A stretch of 64,000 bases of DNA from Seriola aureovittata (lineage: Eukaryota; Chordata; Actinopteri; Carangiformes; Carangidae): the NCBI RefSeq assembly GCF_021018895.1, contig NC_079364.1:19304885-19368884 (forward strand). The letters run 5' to 3'. The translations under genes and the position numbers were made by a program. The notes under the pieces are model-generated. The model saw only the letters and a list, made by a program, of their open reading frames with translations. It was not told where the DNA came from and did not search any database. This document shows positions 28,988 through 44,783 of this stretch, piece after piece; within the stretch, counting starts at the first letter, position 1, and the number at the start of each line of letters is the position of its first letter.

Positions 28988-29155
28988 GAGGCGCCTCGGT
29001 GGCTCACCTGGTCGAGCACATACCATTTAGACTTTGGTTTGAGTCCAACCTGTGGCCCTTTGCTGCATGTTATCCCCTCTCTCTCTCTCCGCAACCTTCC
29101 TTTCTCTCTCTCACTATCACTATAATAAAGGCAGAAAAGCCAGAAAAAATAACTT
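28988..29155 (+). repeat. tRNA-derived SINE, second copy of the same family
   Basis: A tRNA-like head has box A-like TGGCTCACCTGG and box B-like GGTTTGAGTCC (29036-29046). The body CTGCATGTTATCCCCTCTCT matches that of the SINE at 42201, and the tail is A-rich. No clear target duplication was seen, and the copy is more diverged. Confidence 0.7.
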
Positions 29156-29800
29156 GGAAAAAAGAAAGTTTAGCATTGTTTTATCTTGTTATTATCATCA
29201 ACAAGTCACCTGAAGAAACGAAAACTAACAACAAATTGTACTTACTAACATGTTCCATCTGTGAAGCCACAGCCTCATAAAACTAAAGCCTTCCTGCCAT
29301 ATCAGTCTACTACCAACCAAGAACTATTAAGAACACATTAAAAATTCATACTGCTGCATTTGGATGACATATTCCTGCTTTATGATGAAAATGCAAGTCT
29401 AGTTTCATTTCTACATCGCCTACAGCAGAGTCTTTGATGACATGTAGGGCATATTTTAAACTCTTGCACCTCTGAGGCAATAATAGTTGGTAAAGCGGGT
29501 CATTGGGGTTGATGGTTTAACTTGCGACTCCTGCTTAACAGCGTGCAGAAGTGTCCTTGAGCATCACACAGAATCCCAGATAAGCAGGTCAGTGCCTCAC
29601 CTGGCTGCTCCATCACAATCCGTGTATGATAGTGTCCATTAATGTGACGCTGTGTGAAGCTCTTTGCTTTGTAGTGATGAAAACCTCTGTTCAGACAGGA
29701 TTTTGGTTGTTGGTGCTTCATGTATGTCTGTTATTTCTCATTTTACTGATTTGTGAAGCAGTTGTTATCAAAAGATGCAACATACAAATTTACTTAGTTA

Positions 29801-32830
<3,030 letters not shown>

Positions 32831-32912
32831 TGGAAGGCAGAACCCATCCTCTTGCCATTTTCTGGAACTCCAGGATCTGGACAAACATCACCTGCAAGAC
32901 CACTTTGACTCA
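32831..32912 (-). CDS. csmd1: csmd1 exon C: linker end and start of Sushi domain 2
   Basis: This 82-nt exon lies between acceptor ...TTTTTTTCAG and donor GTAAGT, phase 1 in and phase 2 out. It reads LSQSGLAGDVCPDPGVPENG and then KRMGSAF. CPDPGVPENG is the standard first strand of a Sushi/CCP domain and holds its first cysteine. The linker part is about two residues shorter than I recall for mammalian CSMD1. An (AT)n tract at 32936-32966 lies about 23 nt upstream of the acceptor in the transcript, next to the likely branch-point region. Confidence 0.9.
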
Positions 32913-32931
32913 CTGAAAAAAAGGAAAAAAG

Positions 32932-32935
<4 letters not shown>

Positions 32936-32966
<31 letters not shown>
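32936..32966. repeat. (AT)n tract beside exon C
   Basis: Thirty-one bases of AT repeat lying just upstream, in the transcript, of the exon C pyrimidine tract. Confidence 0.9.
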
Positions 32967-32970
<4 letters not shown>

Positions 32971-34169
32971 AGCAATGTCTGTATTTTTTGAAGTCATGAT
33001 GAATTTTTGAGCACATCTTATAATTGTTGGAGGCATCATCATATAACGCTTACAGGTAAATCATTAAACATGTTCTTAAATGACTTTTGAAAGTGACAGT
33101 AGGCAACACATCTGAGTATTTCTCATTCTCATTATTACAATATCTGATGGCAGTCCACTGATTAAGTACAACAAGGATAACTCCAACTATGACAAATATC
33201 CCAACACAAAATGAGGCATACATTTTTGTGTTTATTTATTTTGTTGTTTATTTTACTGACAGCTATGATAATAATGATAATATTACTAAAAAGGATTTAA
33301 GTTAAGTTTTTCATCATAAAGCAGCAATGGGCACCATCACCAATGTTATCATTATCAGCCTTTTGCAATTTATCTGTCTATGAAGTTAATCCAACACAAA
33401 AAGTCTCACCCATTTCTATTTAACTGGTAACTACAAAAGGAGGAAGAAAATAAGTGTCTGTTTTTCTTCCATTGAAGGAAAAACTGGAGTAAGAGTGATC
33501 TGAAGTAGTAAAAGCACATTATAGATGACTTCATTGTATTCAAGTGTTCCACTTATATATACAGGCAAGTCTAATGTATCTCATTTTTGTAACAAATTAA
33601 AGGTCTGAAATAATCTGAAATAAAAATGAATAAAAGTCTGATAGATGCTCACGTAACCATTCCTCACATTCAGACTTTACACAGTAGTGGAAAAAAATCT
33701 AAGAGAGACAACAGTTGTACAGGGGAAAAAAAACTTAAAAATTAAAATTGGAGCTCAAATATTTACAATATCAATAAAAGCGGTTTGCACATAATACATC
33801 AAGCAGCATTGAAGACTTAAAAACTGTAACTAAGTATTGTTGTTAACAGTTAGATAACTGTAAACCTGGCATGTAATGGTCAGTCAAATCACATCTGTAG
33901 TGTTTGCTACTGTCATGTAGACTAGCTTCTTGTTAGCTAATGTTGACGATTTTAGACAGTAAATTGTTACGTGATGGAAACTTTTTGTGGGTGCATGTTT
34001 CTTAAGCCTATATTCAATTCAGTTCAATAGTACATTAAGTTAAGTGCTGAATATTTTGACTTTCTTCTTTCCTATTTTCTATACAAAATGCAGGACAAGC
34101 TTATAACTATTGAACTTAATGTACAAATAACCTACACTGTATTAGGTACTAAATAATTATTGACTTTGA

Positions 34170-34370
34170 CTTTTCAAAACGTTGTGTAATACTTGTAAGC
34201 AAATCCAAACATGAAGTGTGAAAAATTACATAAATATTTAATAAAACCTTCAGGGAGAAATTGTGAAAAAATTGGTTTTGTATAAAATTAAACTGGTGGA
34301 ACAACTGTTGTGGTGGAAATAAAAACCAACACATGCAGAGATTTAATGAAGAGAACTGGCTTCAGTTTTC
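34170..34370 (+). repeat. Short dispersed repeat, direct copy 1
   Basis: AGCAAATCCAAACATG, CCTTCAGGGAGAAATTGT and AAACCAACACATGCA occur in the same order and spacing as in 36580-36765. Confidence 0.7.
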
Positions 34371-36051
34371 ACATTTCAGCCTCATTCCCTCCTGTATTTC
34401 TCATCTATCTGCATGATCTGTTCCATCGCTAAAAAAAGCACAAAAGCAAAACACTTTGCGATTTCTGGCCGGCTCATATTCTGGATCTTGTATTGGTTTT
34501 AGACTTTGCTCTGGCTGGAAGCATCTGCTGCATGCCTAAAACATAATGTAAATGTAAATGAGACCAGACAAGATGACAGGAACCAGTTTAGACTCGGTCT
34601 GTCTTAATGGAACTGAGTGGATGAATAATGATGGTTAGCAAAACACAAAAAAATAAAGGGAATGGAATGAGAGAATAAAATGCAGAAAATAATAGGAATG
34701 CTGAAAAAGGACCTCAACAGCATGAAGAAAAAAAAAGATAATAAAAGAAAGAATCCTGGAGGGTTATAAAATCAGACCTGGACAATGAGCAATATTTGAC
34801 CGCTTAACGCCTCTCTTTTTTTTTCAGCCCATCTTTTTTCTTATCTTTCACATTTGTTTCTCTCTCTTGTCATGACTTCTCGATCTGCCTCTGCTCCCAC
34901 TCCCTCCATCTCTCTACTTCTGTATTCCCAGTTTGCTCACCCTCCTTTTTCTCTCTCACACGCATTAGCTGCAATTTACAAAGGGATGCCGAAGTTTTGT
35001 GCATCCTAGCATAAAAGATGGATGAATGATTTGCTGCATTTGTGTGATTGTGTTATGTGTGTGCTGAGGGGTTGTGAGTGTAAAGACACTGTGTATGCGT
35101 GTTTGTGTGAGATATGATGCAAACAGAACCAGCTGTCTTTTTGCTTTGCTGTGTTTTTTGATGTTCTGTCCAAAAATCACCACACAAACCCACTGTAAAA
35201 CACACTCTCTCTGTCTTGCTCTCTCATCCCTTTCTCTCTCACTCATGTTCAAATGGTTTTCATTGGCATCAAATATAAAGGTTCATATTGCTGAAACAAA
35301 TCCAGCTCATGCAAACAACATGAGATTGTTACAGGAAGAAAAGCTGCCAAATATCATTGCTGGGCTGATGTCAAAAATCCTCAAGCTGACTTAATCCCAT
35401 ATTTGCACTTAAAAGACCATTCAACATTTAAACACAAGCTTATGATGCATAACGTTATTTCCATATCATCAAAGTGTCTCCAGGAAACCTTTCATCTCGA
35501 AAAGTCAACTTTTTGGGAATCGGTAGAAAGTGATTAATTTCCTTGTTGGTGCCCATTCTTGTTTGGTATTTCTGACGTCTGTAGTAGACTCCACTTCGCA
35601 TCAGCCACCAACTCCTGCAAATAGAGTTTCAACTCGCATATGACTATTCTTCCTGACATTTGTCTTTAACTATTCACTATACCCTCACCCCTAAGAGTAA
35701 GTTGTGGGGCCGACTGAACAGTAAGTAAAGAGTATTTCACAGTGCAATAAGCATAAAGAGATTGTGTGGTCACAGTGATGGTGTGTAACTAAGTACATTT
35801 AATCTAGTACTGTAATTACAAACAATTTAAGGTTTAAGTAATGTTTGTTCTTTTTATCCCTTTTTATGCAAGAAAAATGAATTTCTGAATTTATTCCCTA
35901 GTCTGACCGAATATATCCTGCCGTCACAAGCGCCACTGGTAGGAATTTCTTCAATGTGCTCACCATTACATCCAATCTCTGCACTGGTGTCATGTTTGCA
36001 ATCTCCCAATCAATCCCACTGAGAACTCTACAAGGACTGTCAGTAACATAA

Positions 36052-36300
36052 GGGTAGACTGCTCCTTCTCTGTCCCCTAGTAATCCTTAAATTGGCACTA
36101 TCCGTAAGCATGTGCCTAATTTACCATCTCTGGCGTCGCTCCCACTGCCCCCTCTAGCCCATCTCCCCTCTTCTCTGTTTCTTCCATTGTCCAGGGCACG
36201 AGCTAGAACCTCCTGTTGCCGATTGGCTGGAACAGCGCTGTGTGGCTTGATGCGCGACACTTGGTTTATTTCCCATTTACAGAGCCAAGGCTGTGGAGGA
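36052..36300 (+). repeat. Dispersed repeat, left member of an inverted pair
   Basis: The segment starts GGGTAGACTGCTCCTTCTCT and includes GCCCATCTCCCCTC, CCATTGTCCAG and GATTGGCTGGAA. The same order appears on the minus strand at 41435-41667. Confidence 0.75.
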
Positions 36301-36579
36301 ACACCAGATTTTATTTTTTTTCTTTGAACAGACAGCTAGTGGACCATCAGGCGATGTTAACTGATTTAGATTTTTTTAAAAGTGTGTTTTCGACACTTCC
36401 ACACCTGAAAAAGTGTATACATTTTTTAACAAGGACACAGTTTTATCCTGTACATATTGCAACTTTTTCCCATGTTACCGTTTGCTCCATTATCAATTGT
36501 TTCAAGAATTATGCTTAAATTCCTATTTGCCTGCTTTCATAATAAGCTATCAATGCATAGTCATACAGTTTGTCTTTTC

Positions 36580-36765
36580 AAAATGCTGTCAAATAGCTAC
36601 TTATGAGCAAATCCAAACATGTAGTGTGCAAAATGACATGAAAGTCTAATAAATCCTTCAGGGAGAAATTGTAAAAAAGGTTGCATGAAATTAAAATGAC
36701 AGAACTGTTGTGCTGGAAATGAAAACCAACACATGCACAGGTTTCATGAAGAGAAGTGTCTTAGG
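36580..36765 (+). repeat. Short dispersed repeat, direct copy 2
   Basis: This copy shares AGCAAATCCAAACATG, CCTTCAGGGAGAAATTGT and AAACCAACACATGCA with the copy at 34170-34370, about 2.4 kb upstream. Confidence 0.7.
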
Positions 36766-37959
36766 TTAGGTACACCTGTAACATCTAATGCAATCCACTA
36801 AAACACCTGTGTCTTACATCTCCTTTATGGAGATAATAATGTTCAGTTGTTATTGACACTGTCAGAGTGGTGTTAATTTAAGTATGTGTTTTTTATTAAG
36901 GTGCCTTTTGCTTATAGCAGAGTATTTTGCATGGTATTGTTACTATTACTTAAGTAGTGGTCTAATGCCATAACCGTTAGCCCTCAATAAGACAAGAATG
37001 TATCATGTATCAGTTTATAAAGTTTGGGGTCTCCCTTTAAATTGTTAAATTGTAATTTCAATGATTTGTCCTTTTTTGTTGGATTATTTGTTGATTTGTC
37101 CATCTTAGTGTTTCTGCTTCTTTGTTATTGTTACACTAATACAATATTAATTATGAAATTTGCCTATAATGAAATGTGAAGGCAAGTGATGATTTTTCCA
37201 TGAGGGTTAGAAAGCAAAAAGAAGAAAGAACACACTAACCAGCCAGTAGTTGAATGAGTACTGTACCAAACATCAAAACCAGTTTCTGTAGTTTAAGCCG
37301 TTTTAAGAATTATGTATGATAAAAGAAAGAGCCAACTGTTTAGCCAGAAGTACAGCAGTATACAACATGCCAACAAGTGTAATAAGATTATGTGGCTGCT
37401 GCCATCACCATTAGCCCTCAACGCAGCCAGATTAGAGGTGACACCTGTTTGCTTTTAGACAAGGGTGTATCATGAACGATTAGTTCTGTCCATTATAAAT
37501 ACTGAAGAGAGTGCAGCACAAAAATAATTTATACACTAGAAAACTATTCATCAGGTTTAAATCCATTCAATTCCTTTGAGGCATAACTTTATGTTTCAAT
37601 GTTAAATTTTAAGGTGGGATTTCAAAAGATGGATAGGTTTTATTATTACTTTGTTATGCTTCTTATAAGCACAAAATCCATCACATACTAAATTTTCAAT
37701 TGTGGAAAATAATGCTAACCTCTTCTTATTTACAAACTTGAAGTCCGACAAAAACTGACAGTGTGTTTGAAAGCATGAGGAATTGCTATTGTAATCATTG
37801 TTTTTGGTGTGCTGCACAGAGCTGTTGCATTGATGCTTGGCAGGTTAGACAGTGCTAGCATCACTTTTACATTACACTGCAGGAAGTCATTTAATTTGGT
37901 GATAAAAAATATGTTTAACAGAGTCTGAAAATCAAGGTACATCTTATGAAATAATGTCT

Positions 37960-38210
37960 TTAACCGACTTAGACCCGAACTCTTGCATGGCGTGCATTTT
38001 TAATTTCTCTTTGCTATTTAGGCTGATTGGGACCTGAGAAAAATTATGTCCACATATGAGGACATTAGTTTTAAATTTCGATTACTGAGTGGCAGTATAA
38101 TATCCTCATATGTGGTCACCAAGCCCTTGTTGAGAAAAAGTTAGTATTGTGGTCTAGAGAACCCAAAATGTGAGGTCCACATATGTGGACGCCAGGTCCT
38201 AGGAGGTTAA
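37960..38210. mobile_element. TTAA-flanked MITE (251 bp)
   Basis: The segment begins TTAACCGACTTAGACCCGA and ends with the complement of TTAACCTCCTAGGACCTGG, giving imperfect inverted ends with TTAA at each side. Inside are several near-palindromic CCACATATGAGGAC/CCTCATATGTGG motifs. It has no coding capacity. The structure fits a non-autonomous piggyBac- or Kolobok-type element, a kind common in fish. Confidence 0.7.
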
Positions 38211-38404
38211 TATTAACTTTATGTTTGTTTTTGTTTTTTGCTGTTAGTTTTCTTTTCCTACTTGTAAGAAGCAGTCACTGACGATACAAACCACTGGCCC
38301 AGGGAGTTGGAGAAAAGTGGTAAACCACTGGTTTAGAGAGCAATGTAAAGACAAGTAGACATAGAAGACATAGAAGAGTGAGAGGAAGAGCGTAAGAGAG
38401 CATG

Positions 38405-38407
<3 letters not shown>

Positions 38408-38447
<40 letters not shown>

Positions 38448-38463
38448 TGTGTGTGTGTGTGTG
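38408..38463. repeat. (GT)n microsatellite
   Basis: GT repeat with one phase break in the middle. Confidence 0.9.
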
Positions 38464-39098
38464 TCTTTGTTTGTGTTTAATCAGCTGATATCTGTTAGAG
38501 GTAAGATATTTTGAGGTGCTCTTCAGATGCCTGCTGGATGAGGAGAGAAACATGTACAGTGCAGTTTGTTGATATGCTCTCTTCCACTCTTCTCTGCCAT
38601 CTATCGCAGCATCATTTTGTTGAACTTACAAGACTATCCACATCAAAACCAATGGTCTCTGACTCTGAGTCAGAGCCATGTGTGATAAAACACAATATTT
38701 CATATTATCCTGATGGTTACAGACTGCATGACTGTGAGGTTTTCCCAAACCTATTTAGCAGTGCTGCTGTACCATCTTGTAATTTTAAGTTTCAAATGGT
38801 CACATCACTTTCATTTGAGTAGACCGTGGCCCAGCACAACCTTGCCTGGCAATCCTGAAGAAAACACTGATTATAAATCACAGTCTCACAATGATGATTC
38901 ATTACAGTTTTAGGTCATTGTCGAGGGAGTAAAACCCCTTAATCACAATCTTTCAGCCTCTCTGTAATTATGACGCATCCTCAGCAGTAAGCTAATGTTT
39001 CTGCTGAGAGAGGGCAGCTATAAGATGGGTTGCTTTTATTTGAACCATTTTACATTGTTCTAGTTACCACTCTTAGTTTATATCTTTGTGTTTGAATA

Positions 39099-39130
39099 TC
39101 TATCTACCTATCTATCTATCTATCTATCTA
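39099..39130. repeat. (CTAT)n tetranucleotide repeat
   Basis: About eight CTAT/CTAC units. Confidence 0.85.
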
Positions 39131-41434
39131 ATCACATAGGATTTAATCAATAGTCAAAGTGAGAATTATTCATAAACAGACTGTTCTCAAAATGAATTTA
39201 ACTTATTCTCAAGTGTGTCTGTCTATTAGACTGTGCTTTAAAATAGGCTAGAGGCTGTTATACATAGTCCTTTAGATTATGATTCATAAGCACTTCATTC
39301 TCTAGACAGGTAAAACTCATTATCATCAGTCTCTAGTTCTTTGTAATGATTATATATTGCGTAAAGAGTGCACATTATCTGCCATACAGCTATAATATTA
39401 CCCCTGAGAGTCATACAGTGTAAAGAAATGTTCAAAGACTGGTTCGGGACCAAAACTGGACCTTGGCTTCACTTTTTTTTTTAAAATGTTTTAATGATCC
39501 TGGTTCTAAGCCTGATGGCTGAACTGTATTATATTGGGGTAACCTCACTGAGCCCTCAGTCCAGTGTGTGAACTCACATTTTCTCAGTTTGGTCCCCATG
39601 ATAAAAATGTGAGTATGTTTTAATGAGCATGAGTCCCATGGTGAGAAACTAAATTTCTCATTTAGGTCCAGAGCTCTAAAAGATTAAGGGATCCCTGGAC
39701 TACACAGTTAACAGTCATTATCATCATTCTTTAGCTCCACATAATGATTACAGACAGCAAAGCTAGTTCTGTACAGTGCAGCACAAATTTTACAAGTGGC
39801 ATAGGTACTTTTGAGTCTTTAAGCACATGCACAACAAATCACTGGTGATCTCTGTATTTAAACATCATGATAAAATACACACAGGGCAATGTGCAGTGAG
39901 ATCTGACCCCCCTCAGCCAGAGGAGTATTACTAGTTGTAAGGTTAATTGCAGCCCGCTTTATTCTTTGCAGAGTTAGACATTGTTTTTTAAGTTAATACA
40001 TATTTAGGGGGACATGCACAACATCAAATTGCTAAGGCTCTATGTAATTTATTTTAATACATTTATGTCAGTCTCTGAAAAATCTCCATAGACCGCCAAG
40101 AGAGTTACTTCACAACAAGATGTTTCTGTTAGCAGACCCCTCTCGTAACAAGCAAATGCAATAGCTTTGGACTCAGCAGGTTGACTTCAGGCAATTCTGT
40201 CATGTGGAAACCACTTTGTATATGAGTGTGTTTGTGCTTATGTGCACATCAGAGTGTGAGCACAGCATGTGTAAGCAAGAGTAAAGGAGAGTGTGTGAGA
40301 TCTGAACTCTTCACCAAGCACATCATTGATAAATATAATAAAGTGATTTTCCCCAAGAACTCCTCACATACACATGCACACACTCACATACATACAGAGC
40401 ATACCAGTTTTAATTTTAATTGCAGCAACAGATGAAGAGGTACGCAACCACATAAGATATCTTTTTCACATATACACACGCATACACAAAAAAACACCAT
40501 ACTAATGTTAATTGCACCGGCACATGCTTGGCTGAGCGTGTAAATCAGCAGAATTATTGATGAGGGTTTTATTATGAAGCTAAATGCTGAGGAATGGATG
40601 AGGTATGAGCTTGGGCTTCCGTGATAATTAAAAGCCTCTGTCAAATGATCTGAATGCTGTTTTAGAGGCATCTCAAAGCTGCCAAGAAATATGTCAGCCA
40701 CCCCCACCCTCCAGACTGAAGAGATATTTATTGTATTTATCATTAAATTCATTGTTTTATTGCCCTGTGGTCAATGTACTGTTTAAGTTTATTTGGTTTC
40801 CCATTAGCTGACACTGAGGTGAAAACCATGTTTCCTCAGGTCCAGATAAAAACACATGATTCTACCTCCATTTGGATCAACTAATTGAACACTGTTTACA
40901 CAGATCTTCAGCTTTTAACAATATGGCTTGTGGAGCCTCTTTGCCATCTTCTTTTGTTTTCCTTTAAATGTTACTTCTTAAAGAACAACTGCTGTATTCT
41001 AATCCCTGTAGCTATTGAAGATGGTTCATCAGGTTTTAAGATATCACAGAGATGGAACTGAGTAAATACTGAAATGCTTAAACACACCCTCTGGAGAAAG
41101 TCCTTTTAATGGCTTAAAATTCCAAAATAAACCATAAAAGCTGACATCTATAGTGCACATCAGCTGCCACCATTAAAACAAACTAATGATGTAATAGTTA
41201 TGAATCACTTTGAGACATTCACTGACAAAGCTTTGTTTGTTTGTTTGTTTGATTTTTATTTACTGTGCAGTTTTTAGATAACTATGAAACTTTTCTTCAA
41301 CTAAAACACAGTTCGGTTTCATTTCAAATCCAATATCGGTACGTTACTGCACATTGGCACACTCGACAACAATGGTAGAGGTTATTCAAAATAACCACTG
41401 TAAAAATCTGAGGACCTGCATTTTTAACATCTAC

Positions 41435-41667
41435 ACAGCCTCGGCTCTGAAATAAACAAAGTGGCTCGCACCAAGCAACACAGCACTATTCCAGCCAATC
41501 AACAACAGGGAGCGTTTGTGCTCATTCACTGGACAATGGAAAGAAACAGAGAGGAGGGGAGATGGGCAAGAGGTGGCAGTGTGAGCAACTTGAGAGACGA
41601 TAAATCTGGCACGCGCTAACAGTGCAATTTAAGTACTACCAGGGGACAGAGAAGGAGCAGTCTACCC
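41435..41667 (-). repeat. Dispersed repeat, right member of an inverted pair
   Basis: Its reverse complement also starts GGGTAGACTGCTCCTTCTCT and matches 36052-36300 over almost its whole length with moderate divergence. Confidence 0.75.
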
Positions 41668-42200
41668 ATCCATCGCTGCCAGATCGTGTGGAGTTTTGGA
41701 TCAGATTGATTGGGAGATTGCGGTCAGAAGAACAAAAATTTAAAATTAAGTGCTCAGACACTTGCCAAGATATGCTGTTGGTGTGATATTAGATTATATG
41801 AATTTGAGATGCGTAGCTTCTGAAGGACCACTGAAGGGAGGGGCGTGTTTTTAATTAAAAAAAATCAACCATCTTTCTCAAGCACCGTTTACTCTACCTT
41901 GGCTTAGTTCAATATTCTGCATTGTAATTATGTTGTTATTAACTATGTTTTATCATATATAATTGTCAAGAGTCACACCTGTAGCAGGAACATGTCCTCC
42001 AAATTAAATGACAAAATGCATTGCTTGAAACTGCTCCTCAGATAGATACAGAAGTGCTTTCCGATCTGACACCTGTATCAGCAGGAAGATGTTTTTTTTT
42101 TTTTGTTTGTGCCTTTCGAAATGGCTACAAATATAAGAAATAAAACACTTTTTTGATATGGATAATGAAAGATCATGGTTTGGGTTAAAATAACTACTTG

Positions 42201-42409
42201 GGGGCGTCATGTAGCGTAGTGGTTTAAGCCGGCGCCCCATGTGTAGAGGCTACAGTCCTCGCTGCAGTCGGCCCCGGTTCGAATCCCGCATCTGACAGCC
42301 TTTCACTGCATGTCATTCCCCCTCTCTCTGCCTCCCCGTTTCCTGTCACTCTCCACTGTGCTGTCCATTAAAGGCATAAAAGCCCCAAAAAATATACTTA
42401 AAAAAAAAA
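42201..42409 (+). repeat. tRNA-derived SINE, full length
   Basis: The head contains Pol III box A (TAGCGTAGTGG, 42212-42222) and box B (GGTTCGAATCC, 42276-42286), followed by a pyrimidine-rich body (CTGCATGTCATTCCCCCTCT) and an A-rich tail. The flanking AACTACTTGG recurs at 42192-42201 and 42410-42419 and is a target-site duplication, so the insertion is complete. Confidence 0.85.
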
Positions 42410-43674
42410 AACTACTTGGCATGAGGTCCTGAAAGCTGAATGGTTAAGCCAGTGTACAAGTGTAGTTAAGTGCACAATGCCAACACCAACGTCATTTTTG
42501 GCCATTTTCTGAAATGACTGATGCTGTTGTTTTTCTTGGGAGAACAGTCTCCCTTGTTGACCATGTCGGCCCTGTTCGATACTTCGGAAAATAATATATT
42601 CATCTTCTTGTTACTAGGTTGGTTGATGATATCTTCACTACATACATACCAACAACTATAGGACAGCAGGACACTTGGTCACGTCTGCTATAGATGGAGG
42701 AGATACGAGCTGCTGATAAAATCCTTTTAAACATTTACAGCACTCAAATTACAGATGCATCTCATGATTAGCTTTTACAGTGCAGTCATTCTTTGTATTC
42801 AAAGCTCTTCTCAGTTTAATTTGAAAAGTACAATAAGTGGCTTTCATCATGTTATAAATGGCACAGAGCAAGGCATGTCAGCAGCCGTTTAAATCCCATT
42901 GAAATGGCATGTAGGATATGCATGCACTGTGCAGTGTGTGGTCTGCGCGACATTAGACAAGAGCTGATCATATGAAAAGGGTAAAGGAGAGAAGAAAGGA
43001 GAGAAAAGACCATAGAGAGACAGAAATTAAACTTTAAACTTATATTCTACCTGCCAGAGGAATGCAGTTGAAAATTAGCCTGTTTGCTAACACTTGCACA
43101 TTTACAGAAAGGTTAATTAATGTGCACTGTCCTTTTCAAATAAATAAATAAATGAGAAATATATTGACCATCATTAACAATGGATTGTAAACTTTTTGTA
43201 CTGACTTGCAGTACGTCTCAGAAATGAGCTGTCACTGACATCACCTGACGGACAATACACTGTCTCTATCTGGAATCTTGGCCACACCACCAAAGGGAAT
43301 GAATAAGATGCATTTGGCACGATTCCAGCTTTGGCCAAGAAGAGTCACAGCACCAACCCCCCAGACCCCACTTAGCTTTTGGAAATTTAGGAAGTTAAAA
43401 TGTAATAAAAGGCTGAAATGTATAATACAAAAGACTTATCCACTGGGAAGCAACAGCGACAGCCAGGAGAAAGTGAGTCACTATGCTGCAGTGAGTTTAT
43501 TATGGACTGTAGTCAGATTGTCTTCCTCACACGAGCAAAGGGAGGTATGACAATGGGTGGCTTGAACATTTCTTTAAAGTTAAAATGATAGAAAACATTT
43601 TAACAGTAACAAAATCGAGACTCATGAACTCATGAATATAACTTTTGGTATTCAAACATGGTTGTGCACAGTGT

Positions 43675-43830
43675 TGTGCCAATTCACACTTAAAAAGAAC
43701 TAGTTCAAAGTTCAGTTCATACAGATGAAATGAACTAGTTCATATTTATAGTTCATTTTTTAAAATTTTGAACTAAATTCAGTTTCAAAAATGAACGTTC
43801 ATTTGTTCCATTTCTTTTTTTTTATATATA
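43675..43830. repeat. Dispersed repeat rich in GAACTAGTTC palindromes
   Basis: GAACTAGTTCAAAGTTCAGT and ATGAACTAGTTCAT recur with GAACGTTC within 150 bp, a pattern known in many fish genomes. No ORF. Confidence 0.5.
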
Positions 43831-44166
43831 TATAAAGTCCGATATTCTTTTCAACCTCCTTCTACCCATCCATCACCAGCCCCAAATCATCGCCACTCCC
43901 AAACAAAATGAATTATTGTATATCACAGAAAAATCACAGACATTAGTTACATTTGAAATCCGTAAATAAATATAATACATCTGAGTCTTCACTTGTTTTT
44001 TCATAAAACTGCTTCAAATGCTCAAAATAACTGGCTTCAGCAGTAGTAGATGTATCTGTACCGCCTGTACCGCTAGCACCAGCCAAGCCGGGCTGTGTCT
44101 ATGGAGACGTTATGCGGCGGGCCATAAAACTGTTGTAAAACGTGAGCAGCGTTTACTCCAGTGGGA

Positions 44167-44207
44167 GTGAGCAAGCATTCACAAGATGGTTGTGAATGCT
44201 TGCTCAC
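44167..44207. repeat. Perfect 18-bp inverted repeat (hairpin)
   Basis: GTGAGCAAGCATTCACAA (44167-44184) and its exact complement (44190-44207) are separated by a 5-nt loop, GATGG. Confidence 0.9.
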
Positions 44208-44587
44208 CTTTCATTGTTCTGCTCTTAACTGCAAAAAACACAATTTATTTAAAGGACTATTCGGGTTGGAGTGCAATGAACTGAATTACAGGACTAGTTT
44301 GAACAGGTTAAAACCTGACTGTTTTTTTATTTCAAACATATATTTGCTTCTATATATAAACATATTTTGCATCTAGAAACATGAATAACTTCTATTTATA
44401 GAACGGCTTTCATGTGAACCTCCGACCTTTTGAAGGGAAAAAGAAAAAAAAAAAAAACAGAAGAGGAGAGTGTGGTACTCATTCTTGTCTCTTAGAAGGG
44501 CAACCCCAGTGAAAAATAGATGAAATCACTGCTCCTGCCACATCAAAGATGGATGCAGCCTGTGCGTCCTTGTGTACATACACTTTG

Positions 44588-44590
44588 CGT

Positions 44591-44644
<54 letters not shown>
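44588..44644. repeat. (GT)n microsatellite near exon B
   Basis: GT repeat about 140 nt past the exon B donor; it reads (CA)n in the csmd1 transcript. Confidence 0.9.
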
Positions 44645-44647
<3 letters not shown>

Positions 44648-44783
44648 CATGCACATCACATGTGTATATGTGTGTGACCAGATGTTTTTCAACTTGGGTT
44701 AAAAAGGACTATCTAACTGTCTAAATGACACACAGTCCCACTTTCTGCAGAAACAAACAAACAGCAGACAGTGGTTTACTTAC

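Larger units (their letters stand above)
32913..44783 (-). other. csmd1: csmd1 intron between exons B and C (11.9 kb)
   Basis: No coding sequence was recognised. It contains an (AT)n tract beside exon C, two direct copies of a short dispersed repeat (34170-34370 and 36580-36765), two inverted copies of another repeat (36052-36300 and 41435-41667), a TTAA MITE (37960-38210), a full-length SINE with target duplication (42192-42419), a repeat rich in GAACTAGTTC-type palindromes (43675-43830), a perfect 18-bp hairpin (44167-44207) and three microsatellites. Confidence 0.75.
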
